Positions 52,771-62,600 of a DNA stretch of 64,000 nucleotides are shown here, one piece after another. The position numbers and the translations under genes are program-made. Within the stretch, counting starts at the first letter, position 1, and each line of letters starts with the position of its first letter. The stretch comes from Pelotomaculum sp. PtaB.Bin104. GTDB taxonomy: Bacteria; Bacillota; Desulfotomaculia; Desulfotomaculales; Pelotomaculaceae. The notes under the pieces were generated by a model. The model was not told where the DNA came from. It saw only the letters and a program-made list of their open reading frames with translations, and made no database searches. The stretch is from the NCBI GenBank assembly GCA_002067205.1, contig MVQL01000241.1:1-64000 (forward strand), in the 5' to 3' direction.

Positions 52771-54162
52771 TCAACCTTTTAACTCCCTAATATACCTCAC
52801 CAAAGCATCCTCCCACTGAGGCAGCCTTTCAAACTCGTTCTTATCAAGCATGCCCTTAGATAATCTTGAGTTAAGTGGTCTCTTCGCCCTGGTGGGATAC
52901 TCGGATGTCGATATCGAATTTACCTTAATGTTTATCCCAGTCAGCCTGAAAATCTCCACGGCAAACTCATACCAACTGCAGTAGCCTTCATTGACGCCAT
53001 GGTAGGTTCCGTACTTTGTGGTTTGAATCATGTTGCAAATAAGAACTGCTAAATCGCGCGTATATGTGGGAGCGCCTATCTGATCATTGACCACACTGAT
53101 TTCATCCTTGGTCTGCCCCAGCTTCAGCATCGTCTTCACGAAATTGTTACCGTTTTTGCCGTAGACCCATGAGGTTCTGATGATGAAGTACTTCTCCAGG
53201 AGTTCTTTTACAGCCAGCTCGCCCTGTTCTTTAGAATAGCCGTAATAATCGACTGGAGCGGTTGGTTTATCTTCTGGATGGGCATCCGTGCCTTCTCCAT
53301 CAAACACATAGTCTGTGCTGATATATACCATCTTTGCGTCAATCTTTTTACAGGCTTCGGCTATATATCTTGTGCCGTCCACATTTATTGTGTAGCACTT
53401 CTCCTGTTCATCTTCAGCCTTATCTACTGCAGTGTAAGCAGCACAATGAACCACCACATCCGGCTTGAGATTCAATATAAAGGCTTCAGTCTGCTCTTTG
53501 TCTGTTATATCAAAGTCCGATATGTCAACGCCTACGCTTTCAATTCCAAGCATGTTAAGCCTTTTAACTACATCATATCCCAACTGCCCGTTTGCACCGG
53601 TGACCAGAACCCTGATGCTAAAATGCACGTCGCTGTCTTTTAATAGCGGTGCATTCAAGTCTTTCTGTGATAAAATAGGATTCTCAGCGCCCCAATCAAT
53701 TCCGATATCGGGGTCATTGAACTTAATGCTACGGTCGTGTTCTCTTGAATAGTACTCATCCACTTTATACTGCACTTCCACATCTTCTGTTATTGTTAAG
53801 AAGGCGTGTCCAAAGCCTTTAGGGATGAACAGTTGCTTTTTATTCTCTGCAGACAACTCAATACTGAACCATTGCTTGTAAGTATCCGAGCCTCTCCTTA
53901 AATCAACAACCGTATCAATGATTGCTCCTCTGGTGCATCTAATCATTTTTGTTTGTGCCATAGGATTGGTCTGGAAGTGGATACCCCTCAGTGTTCCTTT
54001 TTGAGCCGAATAAGAATGATTGTCCTGAACAAAATCAAAATCAAGGTCCTGGGCTGCAAACTTGTTCTTTATGTAGGTCTCTGTGAACCATCCCCTGTTG
54101 TCGCCATGCACGTCTGTCTCTATGATACGCAAACCTCTTATACCGGTTTCTGTTATTTTCAT
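52771..54162 (-). CDS. rfbC-rfbD: RmlC-RmlD fusion: dTDP-4-dehydrorhamnose 3,5-epimerase / reductase
   Basis: A bifunctional protein for the last two steps of dTDP-L-rhamnose synthesis. Residues 1-180 are RmlC (DNRGWFTETY, DNHSYSAQKGTLRGIHFQ with the catalytic His, PKGFGHAFLTI). After a short junction (SDVHFSIR) residues 184-463 are RmlD (VLVTGANGQLGYDVVKRL, STDYVFDG, and YYGYSKEQGE with the catalytic Tyr/Lys). Both halves look complete. It lies directly downstream of rmlA on the same strand. An intact rmlB is not seen in this window. Confidence 0.92.
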   Translation of the reverse strand: MKITETGIRGLRIIETDVHGDNRGWFTETYIKNKFAAQDLDFDFVQDNHSYSAQKGTLRGIHFQTNPMAQTKMIRCTRGAIIDTVVDLRRGSDTYKQWFSIELSAENKKQLFIPKGFGHAFLTITEDVEVQYKVDEYYSREHDRSIKFNDPDIGIDWGAENPILSQKDLNAPLLKDSDVHFSIRVLVTGANGQLGYDVVKRLNMLGIESVGVDISDFDITDKEQTEAFILNLKPDVVVHCAAYTAVDKAEDEQEKCYTINVDGTRYIAEACKKIDAKMVYISTDYVFDGEGTDAHPEDKPTAPVDYYGYSKEQGELAVKELLEKYFIIRTSWVYGKNGNNFVKTMLKLGQTKDEISVVNDQIGAPTYTRDLAVLICNMIQTTKYGTYHGVNEGYCSWYEFAVEIFRLTGINIKVNSISTSEYPTRAKRPLNSRLSKGMLDKNEFERLPQWEDALVRYIRELKG

Positions 54163-54228
54163 TTAATATTGATACCTCTCCTTCGTGAAAAGCCATTTGT
54201 AACTAACCAATATCGTGTTAATACTCAT

Positions 54229-55113
54229 TTAATACCTTATCTTTCCCTCAGCCACCCTTTTAAGATGTTCTCCATAGGGGGACTTACCATAACGTTCAGC
54301 AAAAATCATCAAGGTTGCACTATCTATCCATTCGTTTCTGTAAGCAATCTCTTCAGGCGCTGAAATCTTGATGCCCTGCCGCTTCTCAATCATCTGGATG
54401 AAGTCAGCAGCTTCAACCAAGCTGTCCATTGTTCCGGTATCGAGCCAAGCATAACCTCTGCCGAGAAGCTGCACATTAAGAGTTCCGTCCTCAAGGTATA
54501 TGCGGTTCAGGTCGGTGATCTCCAGTTCGCCTCTTGTAGATGGTTTGACCTGCTTAGCGAACTCCACCACTCGATTATCGTAAAAGTATAAGCCGGTGAT
54601 GCAGTAGTTCGACTTCGGATGCTTTGGCTTTTCCTCTACGGACATGACCCTGCCGTTCTCATCGAACTCTACTATACCGAACCTCTCTGGATCGTTGACG
54701 TAATAGCCGAAGATTGTCGCCTCTCCTTTAGCCGCATTTTCGGTAGCCGCTCTGAGCAATGGTCTAAATCCGTTACCATAGAAGATATTGTCGCCCAGAA
54801 CCATTGCACAGCAGTCATCCCCAATGAATTCTTCACCAATCAGGAATGCCTGAACGAGTCCGTCTGGTGAAGGCTGAACATTGTACGATAATTTAATGCC
54901 GAACTGACTGCCGTCTCCTAGGAGTTTCTCAAAGTTCACTAAGTCATGTGGTGTCGGGATTATCAAGATGTCCCGTATCCCTGCCAGCATGAGTGTGGAC
55001 AGTGGATAATACACCATCGGTTTGTCGTAGATTGGTAGTAACTGTTTATTCGTAATCATGGTCAAGGGGTACAGACGAGTGCCGCTGCCACCTGCCAGAA
55101 TAATACCTTTCAT
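54229..55113 (-). CDS. rfbA: glucose-1-phosphate thymidylyltransferase
   Basis: RmlA makes dTDP-glucose from dTTP and glucose-1-phosphate, opening the dTDP-rhamnose pathway. The nucleotidyltransferase motif [16 protein letters not shown] is at the N terminus, followed by [26 protein letters not shown] and the [12 protein letters not shown] segment. Length 294 aa is normal. It is followed by the RmlC-RmlD fusion gene 66 bases downstream on the minus strand. Confidence 0.96.
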   Translation of the reverse strand: MKGIILAGGSGTRLYPLTMITNKQLLPIYDKPMVYYPLSTLMLAGIRDILIIPTPHDLVNFEKLLGDGSQFGIKLSYNVQPSPDGLVQAFLIGEEFIGDDCCAMVLGDNIFYGNGFRPLLRAATENAAKGEATIFGYYVNDPERFGIVEFDENGRVMSVEEKPKHPKSNYCITGLYFYDNRVVEFAKQVKPSTRGELEITDLNRIYLEDGTLNVQLLGRGYAWLDTGTMDSLVEAADFIQMIEKRQGIKISAPEEIAYRNEWIDSATLMIFAERYGKSPYGEHLKRVAEGKIRY

Positions 55114-55157
55114 GTGTTTACACTATCTTCCCTTCTCAACACCGGACTGGGAGGGTT

Positions 55158-56015
55158 CTATTTGAGGTGCTTAATATCGTGTAAGGGTAAGCTTTCCTTA
55201 CATATTTTGCAAATTTGGTATGGCCAAAACCCATTACTGATCAAATTTCTAATCTTAACATAATTCTTATCGTTCCAAATCTCAACAACTTCGTTTTCTT
55301 TTATATTACCGAAAATAATTGAGGATTTATAATCATTGCAGCAAATTATGGCATTGCCCTGATAATCAAAGATCATATTATTTACATAATCACAGTAATG
55401 TTGTTTTCTGGTTCTTACTTTAACTAAACCTCCACGATTTTCCATAATTTTATTTTTATGATACATGTCATAATAATTAACCACTTGAAGTATATCATTT
55501 GAATTGGTAAAACTTGCTCGAATATATTGAATGGTCTCTAACACATTTCTTGGCAATTGTTTTGAGTGCTGTGAAATCCTAAAAAAATCTACCCCGGCAT
55601 CTTTTAATTCTAAAAACTTGTTAATTGTAAGTAAATCCCCATTGGTAAATAAAACAATTTTAGCTTCTGGCAGATTCTTTTTAGTATAGCTCATAAGTTT
55701 AGGCAACCTACTATCTGTAAGAGGTTCACCGTAAAAATGGGGAGAAATCATTTTTTTGTAGCCGTACCTTTTTAACGAATCTATTATCTTATAATATACT
55801 TTTTCATCCATAAGTTCCTCAGGGCGTCCTACAGTGAAGTTTGGACAATAGGAACACTTCCTATTGCAAATTGTTGTGGTTTCAATCTCTACACGATTTA
55901 ATGTCGGTTTAAAAAGAAGTATTCTAAGATATTTCAGATACCGAAAGGCCAGGCTATTTCTTAAAGCCTCTCTAATTAAATAAAAAATTTTGAAAAAGAC
56001 TTTAAAAAAAAACAA
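55158..56015 (-). CDS. radical SAM protein with SPASM-like C terminus
   Basis: A 285-aa radical SAM enzyme. An N-terminal basic/hydrophobic stretch (residues 1-35) precedes VEIETTTICNRKCSYC, the cluster motif CxxxCxxC. The C-terminal part has CDYVNNMIFDYQGNAIICC and CKICKES, likely ligands of an auxiliary cluster. Such proteins occur in glycan and modified-peptide clusters; the substrate is unknown. Translation starts at TTG 56015 behind AGGGAGGGG. It is A+T-rich and is transcribed towards rmlA, possibly in one unit. Confidence 0.78.
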   Translation of the reverse strand: MFFFKVFFKIFYLIREALRNSLAFRYLKYLRILLFKPTLNRVEIETTTICNRKCSYCPNFTVGRPEELMDEKVYYKIIDSLKRYGYKKMISPHFYGEPLTDSRLPKLMSYTKKNLPEAKIVLFTNGDLLTINKFLELKDAGVDFFRISQHSKQLPRNVLETIQYIRASFTNSNDILQVVNYYDMYHKNKIMENRGGLVKVRTRKQHYCDYVNNMIFDYQGNAIICCNDYKSSIIFGNIKENEVVEIWNDKNYVKIRNLISNGFWPYQICKICKESLPLHDIKHLK

Positions 56016-56215
56016 TTTTAACTTTCCCCTCCCTTAATTCCCTTAATTCCTTTATTTTATGAGAAACAAAAGAAAGGCGTGAATATGTGGATCTTAACAT
56101 TATATGGCTGCAACCGGTACTTGTGGGAATGGAACACATTTTCTTTATCTCTCATAACTTGAGAATAGAAGTTTATTAGTTATAGTTAAATAACGTCATT
56201 TGGAGGCGCGCGGCA

Positions 56216-57589
56216 ATGGCTAATTTATGCGTGGTTGGATTGGGATATGTAGGGATGGTAACTGCTTCTTGTTTTGCCCACCTTCGACACAATGTGATTG
56301 GTGTGGATAAAGATGAGAGAAAAATTGAACTCTTGGCCAAAGGTATTCCACCATTTTTTGAGCCGGGACTGGAGGAATTGATTAAAGAAGGACAGAATAA
56401 TGGCCGATTCTCCTTAACCAGCGATATTAATGAGGCAATTTGTCAATCCGACATCATTTTTATATGCGTTGGTACACCACCTGATAAAAATGGTCAGAGT
56501 GACCTGTCCCAGGTAGAAGAAGTTTCACGCAGTATAGCCAGGAACTTGAACAGCCATAAGCTTATTGTTGAAAAAAGTACAGTTCCGGCAGGCACGGCGG
56601 AAAGGATCAAACAGACGATTAAAATTACTAGCCCAAACATAGGGGCCTCTTACAGCGTGGTGTGCAACCCGGAATTTTTAAGGGAGGGTAAGGCAATTAC
56701 CGACTTTCTGTCCCCCGACCGCATTGTGCTGGGCATTGAGAGCAGCAAGGCCAGGCAAATAATGCAGGAATTATACAGGGACTTCAAATGTCCTGTGCTT
56801 GTCACCGACATCACCACGGCAGAGCTGATCAAACACGCCAGCAACGCCTTTCTGGCGATGAAGATTTCGTTTATCAACCTGGTTGCCGATATTTGCGAAA
56901 AAGTATACGCGGATATAAATTCTGTAGCGGACGGCATGGGCTTCGACAGGCGCATTGGAAGGGAATTCCTTGGCGCCGGAACCGGTTACGGCGGCAGTTG
57001 TTTTCCGAAAGACATTAAGTCCTTTGCAGCTATGGCTGGTGTATTGGGGGTTGACGCTACCCTCCTCAAAGAGGTCGACCGTATTAATGAAAAAAGGATC
57101 TTTTCTATTATCAACAAATTAGAAGATGCTCTTTGGGTTTGCAAGAACAAAGTAATTGCTGTGTTGGGACTTGCTTTTAAGGACGACACCGACGATATTA
57201 GAGAGTCCCCCGGGATTAAGTTGATACGGAAACTGGCCGAGATGGGCAGTAGAGTTAATTGCTTTGACCCTAAGGCGACGAACAATGCCAAGATAGAATT
57301 ACATGACCTGGGCTATCCGCTGACCTTTGCCGAAAATCCTTATGATGCAGTACGGGAGGCAGACGCTCTCGTGTTTATGACTAACTGGCCGGAATTCACC
57401 CGATTAGACTTTCAGGAAATAAGACAATTAATGCGAACTCCGGTAATTATCGACGGAAGAAATATGCTGCGGGCGGAAGAACTGACGAAACTGGGGTTTT
57501 GGTACTACGATATAGGCCGTTGCAGAGGAAAGGGAAAGACATCAGTCATGCAACAATCATTTTTTGATATGACAGTTTGGGAGGATTAA
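56216..57589 (+). CDS. ugd: UDP-glucose 6-dehydrogenase
   Basis: It oxidises UDP-glucose to UDP-glucuronate with two NAD+. The N-terminal CVVGLGYVGMVTASCFA binds NAD, and the catalytic cysteine lies in GTGYGGSCFPKD. The C-terminal VLGLAFKDDTDDIRESP completes the fold. Length 457 aa is slightly longer than average. ATG follows TTGGAGG. The following gene is a UDP-glucuronate decarboxylase-like SDR whose start overlaps the stop region, so UDP-xylose may be the end product of the pair. Confidence 0.92.
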   Translation: MANLCVVGLGYVGMVTASCFAHLRHNVIGVDKDERKIELLAKGIPPFFEPGLEELIKEGQNNGRFSLTSDINEAICQSDIIFICVGTPPDKNGQSDLSQVEEVSRSIARNLNSHKLIVEKSTVPAGTAERIKQTIKITSPNIGASYSVVCNPEFLREGKAITDFLSPDRIVLGIESSKARQIMQELYRDFKCPVLVTDITTAELIKHASNAFLAMKISFINLVADICEKVYADINSVADGMGFDRRIGREFLGAGTGYGGSCFPKDIKSFAAMAGVLGVDATLLKEVDRINEKRIFSIINKLEDALWVCKNKVIAVLGLAFKDDTDDIRESPGIKLIRKLAEMGSRVNCFDPKATNNAKIELHDLGYPLTFAENPYDAVREADALVFMTNWPEFTRLDFQEIRQLMRTPVIIDGRNMLRAEELTKLGFWYYDIGRCRGKGKTSVMQQSFFDMTVWED

Positions 57590-57591
57590 TG

Positions 57592-58596
57592 ATGACCAGG
57601 GTACAGGAGAAATCCTTTTCGGGGCACGCTTCAGTATCACTGGTAACGGGTGCCGCCGGCTTTTTAGGCAGCCACCTGGTTGACCGGCTTCTTTCAAAAG
57701 GACACCAGGTGGTTGGCATAGATAACCTCAGCACCGGCAATCCGGAAAATTTAAAAAATGCGTTATCAGACAAAAAAAAATTCCATTTTATTCAGGCCGA
57801 TGTTACATTAAATCCGGAACTGCCTGAACTAAAATATGATTATATATGGCATCTGGCTAGCCCGGCCAGCCCGGTTGACTACCGCAGGCTAAGCATAGAA
57901 ACTTTGCTGGTCAACAGTGCCGGAACAAAAAATATCCTGGACATTGCGTTAAGGCACAAAGCTAAATTTTTACTTGCCAGCACTTCGGAGGTCTACGGTG
58001 ATCCCCTTGTACACCCGCAGAAGGAGGACTATTGGGGTAATGTCAACCCCATCGGCGAGCGGGCCTGCTACGACGAAAGCAAAAGGTTCGCCGAGGCGCT
58101 TACCACTGAATATCGTCGCCGTTTCGGCCTCGATGCCAGGATTATCAGAATTTTCAACACCTACGGCCCACGCATGCGGATACAGGACGGCCGGGTGATC
58201 CCTAATTTCATCAGTCAGGCACTGCGGGGTGAACCCCTGACGGTGTACGGAAACGGCAACCAGACGCGTAGCTTTGTCTACATTGATAATGAAGTTGAGG
58301 GTATCATGCGCGCCATGTTTTATGAGAATACCGATGGTGAAGTAATAAATATCGGTAATCCACAAGAGTACACTATCTTGGAAGTGGCCAGGATAGTCGC
58401 CCAGTTATGCAGAGTTGAACTGAATATTATTTATGAGTCCCTGCCCTCCGACGACCCCACCAGGCGAAGTCCGGACTTGAGCAAGGCTAGGGCACTGCTT
58501 GGCTGGAAACCTTCCATTCCTTTTGAGATAGGACTAACTAAAACAATAGATTATTTTGTTCAACGGAAACTTAAGGATCAGGTGTCGAAAAAGTAA
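57592..58596 (+). CDS. UDP-glucuronate decarboxylase (UDP-xylose synthase)-like SDR
   Basis: An extended SDR that should decarboxylate UDP-glucuronate to UDP-xylose. VTGAAGFLGSHLVDRLL binds NAD. The family-specific text HLASPASPVDY, STSEVYGDPLVHPQKEDYWG, NPIGERACYDESKR (catalytic Tyr/Lys) and RIFNTYGPRM closely follows UXS enzymes. ATG 57592 lies 7 bases after GGGAGG; ATG 57589 is an alternative. It is coupled to ugd upstream, which supplies the substrate. Confidence 0.88.
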   Translation: MTRVQEKSFSGHASVSLVTGAAGFLGSHLVDRLLSKGHQVVGIDNLSTGNPENLKNALSDKKKFHFIQADVTLNPELPELKYDYIWHLASPASPVDYRRLSIETLLVNSAGTKNILDIALRHKAKFLLASTSEVYGDPLVHPQKEDYWGNVNPIGERACYDESKRFAEALTTEYRRRFGLDARIIRIFNTYGPRMRIQDGRVIPNFISQALRGEPLTVYGNGNQTRSFVYIDNEVEGIMRAMFYENTDGEVINIGNPQEYTILEVARIVAQLCRVELNIIYESLPSDDPTRRSPDLSKARALLGWKPSIPFEIGLTKTIDYFVQRKLKDQVSKK

Positions 58597-58674
58597 TCTT
58601 ATTTTGGAGCAGGTATATAGCGATTCCGGGAAAAATCATAGGAGCGCAATAAATTAAAAACGGGGTGTTTCTCT

Positions 58675-59604
58675 TTGGAAGGGCCATTGGTTAGTGTTAT
58701 TATTAATAATTATAATTACGGGCAATTTTTGAAAGAAGCCATTGACAGTGCATTGAATCAGACGTACTCCAACATAGAAGTGATTGTCGTGGACGACGGC
58801 TCCACTGACAACTCCCGGGAGATAATTGCTGCCTACGAAGAACGCATAATCCCGGTGCTACAAAACAACGGCGGACAGGCGTCGGCTCTTAATGCAGGGT
58901 TTGCGGCAAGCAAAGGGGGCCTCATTTGCCTTTTAGATTCCGATGATACCTGGCTTGAATCCAAGGTTAATGTAATTGTAGAAGCGGCGAAAAAAAATCC
59001 GGAAGCGGTGTTGATATACCACCGTTTGCAAAGGATTGATGCCAATGGGATCCTTTGGGGAAAACCCCACCCCTCGTATTTATATAAAGGCTGGATAAAT
59101 ACCAAGGTAATGCATTCCGGTGGACACTGGCGTTTTGCACCGACTTCTTGCCTGTGCTTCCAGCGGGCTCTATTGGAGCGTGTTATGGATATCCCGGAAG
59201 AGGAGTTTCGTATTTGTGCAGACTCCTACCTGGCCGATATAACCCCTTTTCTTGGGCCGGTAATTGGGATAGAGGAGCCTTTAACCCTCTACAAGCTTCA
59301 TCACAAAAATAATTGGTTCAGGGAAGACCTGAACCAAGATAAAGAACTTTTTCTAAAGAATATTCAATTCTGTGAAATTCGGGTAAGGGTTTTAAATCAG
59401 ACTTTAGAGCGTTTAGGAATGGTAGAGCGGGTTAGCCTTAATGATCATCTTACGTACCAGTATTTTAAAAGGAGAGTTGGACAGGGAAAATCGATTCTGA
59501 AGCTATCATTACTGGCCCTCCGCTGCCCTGTTGAACCAAGTTTAAGCATACGTTTAAAAACTGTTGTTAAATTGTGGCTCATGGAACTGGGAGTGATAAG
59601 GTAA
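58675..59604 (+). CDS. GT2 family glycosyltransferase
   Basis: A GT-A fold family 2 enzyme of 309 aa. It opens with PLVSVIINNYNYGQFLKEAID, then VVDDGSTDNSREII, GGQASALNAGF and the DxD metal site LLDSDDTWL. The C-terminal part lacks membrane spans, so it acts at the inner face of the membrane. Donor and acceptor are unknown. Start codon TTG 58675. It is the last plus-strand gene before the rearranged right end. Confidence 0.87.
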   Translation: MEGPLVSVIINNYNYGQFLKEAIDSALNQTYSNIEVIVVDDGSTDNSREIIAAYEERIIPVLQNNGGQASALNAGFAASKGGLICLLDSDDTWLESKVNVIVEAAKKNPEAVLIYHRLQRIDANGILWGKPHPSYLYKGWINTKVMHSGGHWRFAPTSCLCFQRALLERVMDIPEEEFRICADSYLADITPFLGPVIGIEEPLTLYKLHHKNNWFREDLNQDKELFLKNIQFCEIRVRVLNQTLERLGMVERVSLNDHLTYQYFKRRVGQGKSILKLSLLALRCPVEPSLSIRLKTVVKLWLMELGVIR

Positions 59605-59643
59605 CTATGAACATGTATACTTGAAAATCATTAGGAAATATAA

Positions 59644-59686
59644 GCAATCTGACATCCACAGGAGTTCCCTGTAGATGTCAGATTGC
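59644..59686. repeat. long two-part hairpin between convergent genes
   Basis: Perfect 13-bp outer arms GCAATCTGACATC/GATGTCAGATTGC enclose an ACAGG/CCTGT stem with a 5-base loop. No T-run follows on either strand. It separates the GT2 gene from the convergent flippase and may still stop transcription. Confidence 0.55.
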
Positions 59687-59797
59687 CATCATCCCTGTGG
59701 CTACTGGAGGAAGCCCGTCCCGTTTAGAAGCGCAAGATATACGGGGCTCCTCTTGGATTATTATTGAAAGATTTCCTGTAATCTTCCAGTCCAGTGT

Positions 59798-61276
59798 CTA
59801 ATGATTATGCATGTTTCTTTTCCACGGCAAACCTCCTAGTGAACGACAGATCCTTACGAACGAGTAGCTACTCATTGCCACGGTTAATATAAGCCCCAGC
59901 GCTAATGGGACAATACCTGGTAAAAGTCTGGCCCATGAAATGACCGCTGCACATACCAGCATGGTAAGCAGAAGAACTAAATTTGTTTTGCTCCAGCGAA
60001 AATGGTTCACGCGAGAAACGATTACCCATAGTAAAATGAAGTAAAAAGCATGAGTCAAAAAATAAGCAACTCCAGTAGCCTTTAGGTTCCATACCGGCAA
60101 ACCAACCCAAATCACCCCCAAATACATTAGATTCCAGGAAAATTCCGTAAATAAAAAAAGTTGGCTGCGTCCCTGGGACAGTAGAATAAACCCCATTGTC
60201 CAGCTAGCTACCTTAAACAAATCGCCGAGTAACTGCCAGCGGAGGATGTCAACTGTTTCTACAAAAGCCCCGGAATAAAGGATGCCAACTACCTGAGGGG
60301 TCAGGGTGAGCATACCTAGAATAACCGGGCCAGACATGAGTAAGGCTACCTCGGCTTGCTCGTTAACCATAGCGTTGGTTTTTTTATGATCTTTAGCAAC
60401 TGCAGTCAGCCGTGGATAATAGTCCTTACTCATGGCTTCCAGAACGAAACCCAGGTAAAGTGCGGAGATGCTGTATGCCGCCTGGTAGTAACCGGCAGCG
60501 GTTATATTTATTGATTGCGTGAGAGTGACGCGAACAGTCATTAGTGTTGCTACTCTAAAAAGATTTGTAACCATAAAAGCAAAACCAAGACTAAATAGTC
60601 CGAACAGGGGCCTTGAGATGGCTTGCCAGGATAAGTGGACGTCAATTGTTGGAAGCTTGCGCGTTAGCCACCAGGAAACAACCAGAAGGGTCAAGGGGAT
60701 GCTTAGGACAGCTATAACTACTCCACTTTCTTTTAGTTGCCAAACTGCCAGGACTGTTACTAGTGTTCCACCTAAGGCGCTGATTATATATGCCCTGGCA
60801 AGGTCGACTAGACGGCGCATACCGTTTAGTGTTGCTATTTGGGCGTTGTAGATAGTAGTTGCCCAGACGCCTGCTGATACCCAGGTGATCATCCAGGCGT
60901 AGCTATCATTACCTACGGTCATTTCAGCGATAGGATTGCGAAGTATTACTAACAACGCCGCGCCTAACAGGCCCAGTATTACCGCAGACCACAGTAAAGC
61001 TTTTCGGGTCAGAGCGAGACATGCTGCATCCCCGTTGGCCCGGGCTTCAGCAATCTGGCGCACGCCGCTTGAGGCTAGACCCATACCGGAAACTGTTGAG
61101 GCAGTATTCAGAATGGACTGTAATAGCCCCAGGAGGCCGATCCCCTCCGGTCCCAGCAAGATTGCCATTACTTTGCTTCTGATGATACCGGTAATCATGG
61201 AGACAGCTGATGTGCCGCCCATAATGACGGAAGCTTTAAGGATTTGCCCCGTAGTGCCCTTTTTACCGCTGGTCAA
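59798..61276 (-). CDS. wzx: O-antigen/oligosaccharide flippase, copy 1
   Basis: A polytopic membrane protein (492 aa, about 12-14 spans) of the polysaccharide transporter superfamily, which moves lipid-linked glycan units across the membrane. The N-terminal SVIMGGTSAVSMITGIIRSKV and PEGIGLLGLLQSILNT are typical of WzxE-like O-antigen translocases. TTG 61276 has AGGAGATG upstream. A near copy in the opposite orientation starts at 62601; the proteins agree at roughly four of five positions by eye. It follows a truncated rmlB on the same strand. Confidence 0.87.
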   Translation of the reverse strand: MTSGKKGTTGQILKASVIMGGTSAVSMITGIIRSKVMAILLGPEGIGLLGLLQSILNTASTVSGMGLASSGVRQIAEARANGDAACLALTRKALLWSAVILGLLGAALLVILRNPIAEMTVGNDSYAWMITWVSAGVWATTIYNAQIATLNGMRRLVDLARAYIISALGGTLVTVLAVWQLKESGVVIAVLSIPLTLLVVSWWLTRKLPTIDVHLSWQAISRPLFGLFSLGFAFMVTNLFRVATLMTVRVTLTQSINITAAGYYQAAYSISALYLGFVLEAMSKDYYPRLTAVAKDHKKTNAMVNEQAEVALLMSGPVILGMLTLTPQVVGILYSGAFVETVDILRWQLLGDLFKVASWTMGFILLSQGRSQLFLFTEFSWNLMYLGVIWVGLPVWNLKATGVAYFLTHAFYFILLWVIVSRVNHFRWSKTNLVLLLTMLVCAAVISWARLLPGIVPLALGLILTVAMSSYSFVRICRSLGGLPWKRNMHNH

Positions 61277-61461
61277 TTAATTCATCTCCTGCAGTTGACT
61301 AGGCTTTGCCCCTTAAAGCTTCAACTACTGGCTATTATATTCTCATCGTACAGATGAGGACCCATCGCTAGACTTAAAACTTCTCCGTCCATTCGTTCAC
61401 TCACTGAAAATTTTCCTGCTTACCCCAGTTCATAATTATTCTTCCTTTTATTAATATATAG

Positions 61462-62040
61462 TTATTTAGACATGCTGCCGTACCAATGCTGATAATATTT
61501 TTGATATTCTCCTGATTTTATCCTTTTCCACCACTCGTAATTCCCTGTGTACCATTTGACCGTTTTGGACAGGGCAGTCTCAAAACTATAGGCTATTCGC
61601 CAGCCTAATTTCTGTGCAATTTTTTGTGGGTTGATGGCGTACCTCCGGTCATGTCCGGGACGGTCTGATACATAGGTAATCAGGCTTTCCGGCTTGCCCA
61701 TAATTTGCAGGATGGTTTTCACCAGTGTGATGTTTGACACTTCTTTCCCGCCACCGATGTTGTATACTTCTCCAGCATTTCCTTTTTCAATTACCAGTTT
61801 CAGTGCCAGGCACTGGTCGGTAACGAAGAGCCAGTCCCGCACATTCATACCGTCACCGTAAACTGGTATGGGATTTTCCTCCAGAGCGTTAGTGATCACC
61901 AGTGGAATCAGCTTCTCTGGAAATTGGTAGGGGCCATAGTTGTTATAGCAGCGGGTCACCGTTACCGGCAGGCCAAAAGTTTTGAAGTAAGCACGGCAGA
62001 GGAGGTCGGCCGAGGCCTTGCTGACAGAGTAGGGGCTTGC
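61462..62040 (-). pseudogene. rfbB: truncated dTDP-glucose 4,6-dehydratase (C-terminal half)
   Basis: Read on the minus strand, the frame begins abruptly at [14 protein letters not shown], the YxxxK active-site segment, and continues through [18 protein letters not shown] and DWLFVTDQC to a normal C terminus. The N-terminal 150 or so residues, including the NAD-binding glycine motif, are missing, and a TAA lies immediately upstream at 62041-62043. The break coincides with the start of the truncated GT2 gene on the other strand. The remaining 193 residues cannot form an active enzyme. Confidence 0.85.
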
Positions 62041-62537
62041 TTAAGCATAACATTGCCACAGGTGCAACGATGGCTTTCAGCGCTAGGTACAAGGAGTTGT
62101 TCTTGCCTATTCCTGACAGTTGGCTGCATGACGCCTGGATCGCCCTAATCGTTACTGTATATGCACATTTAGCCATTATTGATCAGCCTCTGATTAAGTA
62201 CCGTCAGCATTTAAATCAACAACTTGGCGCAATAAAAAAAGGATTTATAAAGCAAATGACCGTTTTAAAGAAAACTAAATCAAATATTTACTTTACTCAA
62301 TTAAACAGGTATATATTAGCCCAAAGTCTGTTGGCAAATAACTATTCTACTACTCCCTGTAACAAAGAAGTCTTCTTAATGCTCGAAGCAAAAATGGATC
62401 ATTTAATAATTCGTGGTAATATGCCTAAACAAAAACTACGCCGGTTGATAGTCATAATCAAAGAATTGGCAGCGTTACGCTATCATCGTTATTCATATGG
62501 GTGGAAAAGTGCGGCAAGGGATCTTTTCTTCAATTAG
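62037..62537 (+). pseudogene. truncated GT2 (rhamnosyltransferase-like) gene, C-terminal part
   Basis: The frame opens at the junction with [21 protein letters not shown], then LPIPDSWLHDAWIALIV and IIDQPLIKYRQH. This is the acceptor-side and C-terminal region of family 2 rhamnosyl-type transferases. The first 130-150 residues, with the donor-binding DxD region, are missing. No ribosome binding site precedes the nominal TTG start. It lies 63 bases before the second flippase gene and was probably once in an operon with it. Confidence 0.8.
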
Positions 62538-62600
62538 ATCGACATAGTAACAAATAAATCCCCGGGGGTTAAGCCTGTTCAAATGCAGGAGATGAGCTAA

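Noticed and set aside
54619-54870. Open frame on the plus strand inside rmlA
   Set aside because: Antisense shadow of a conserved enzyme gene; no ribosome binding site.
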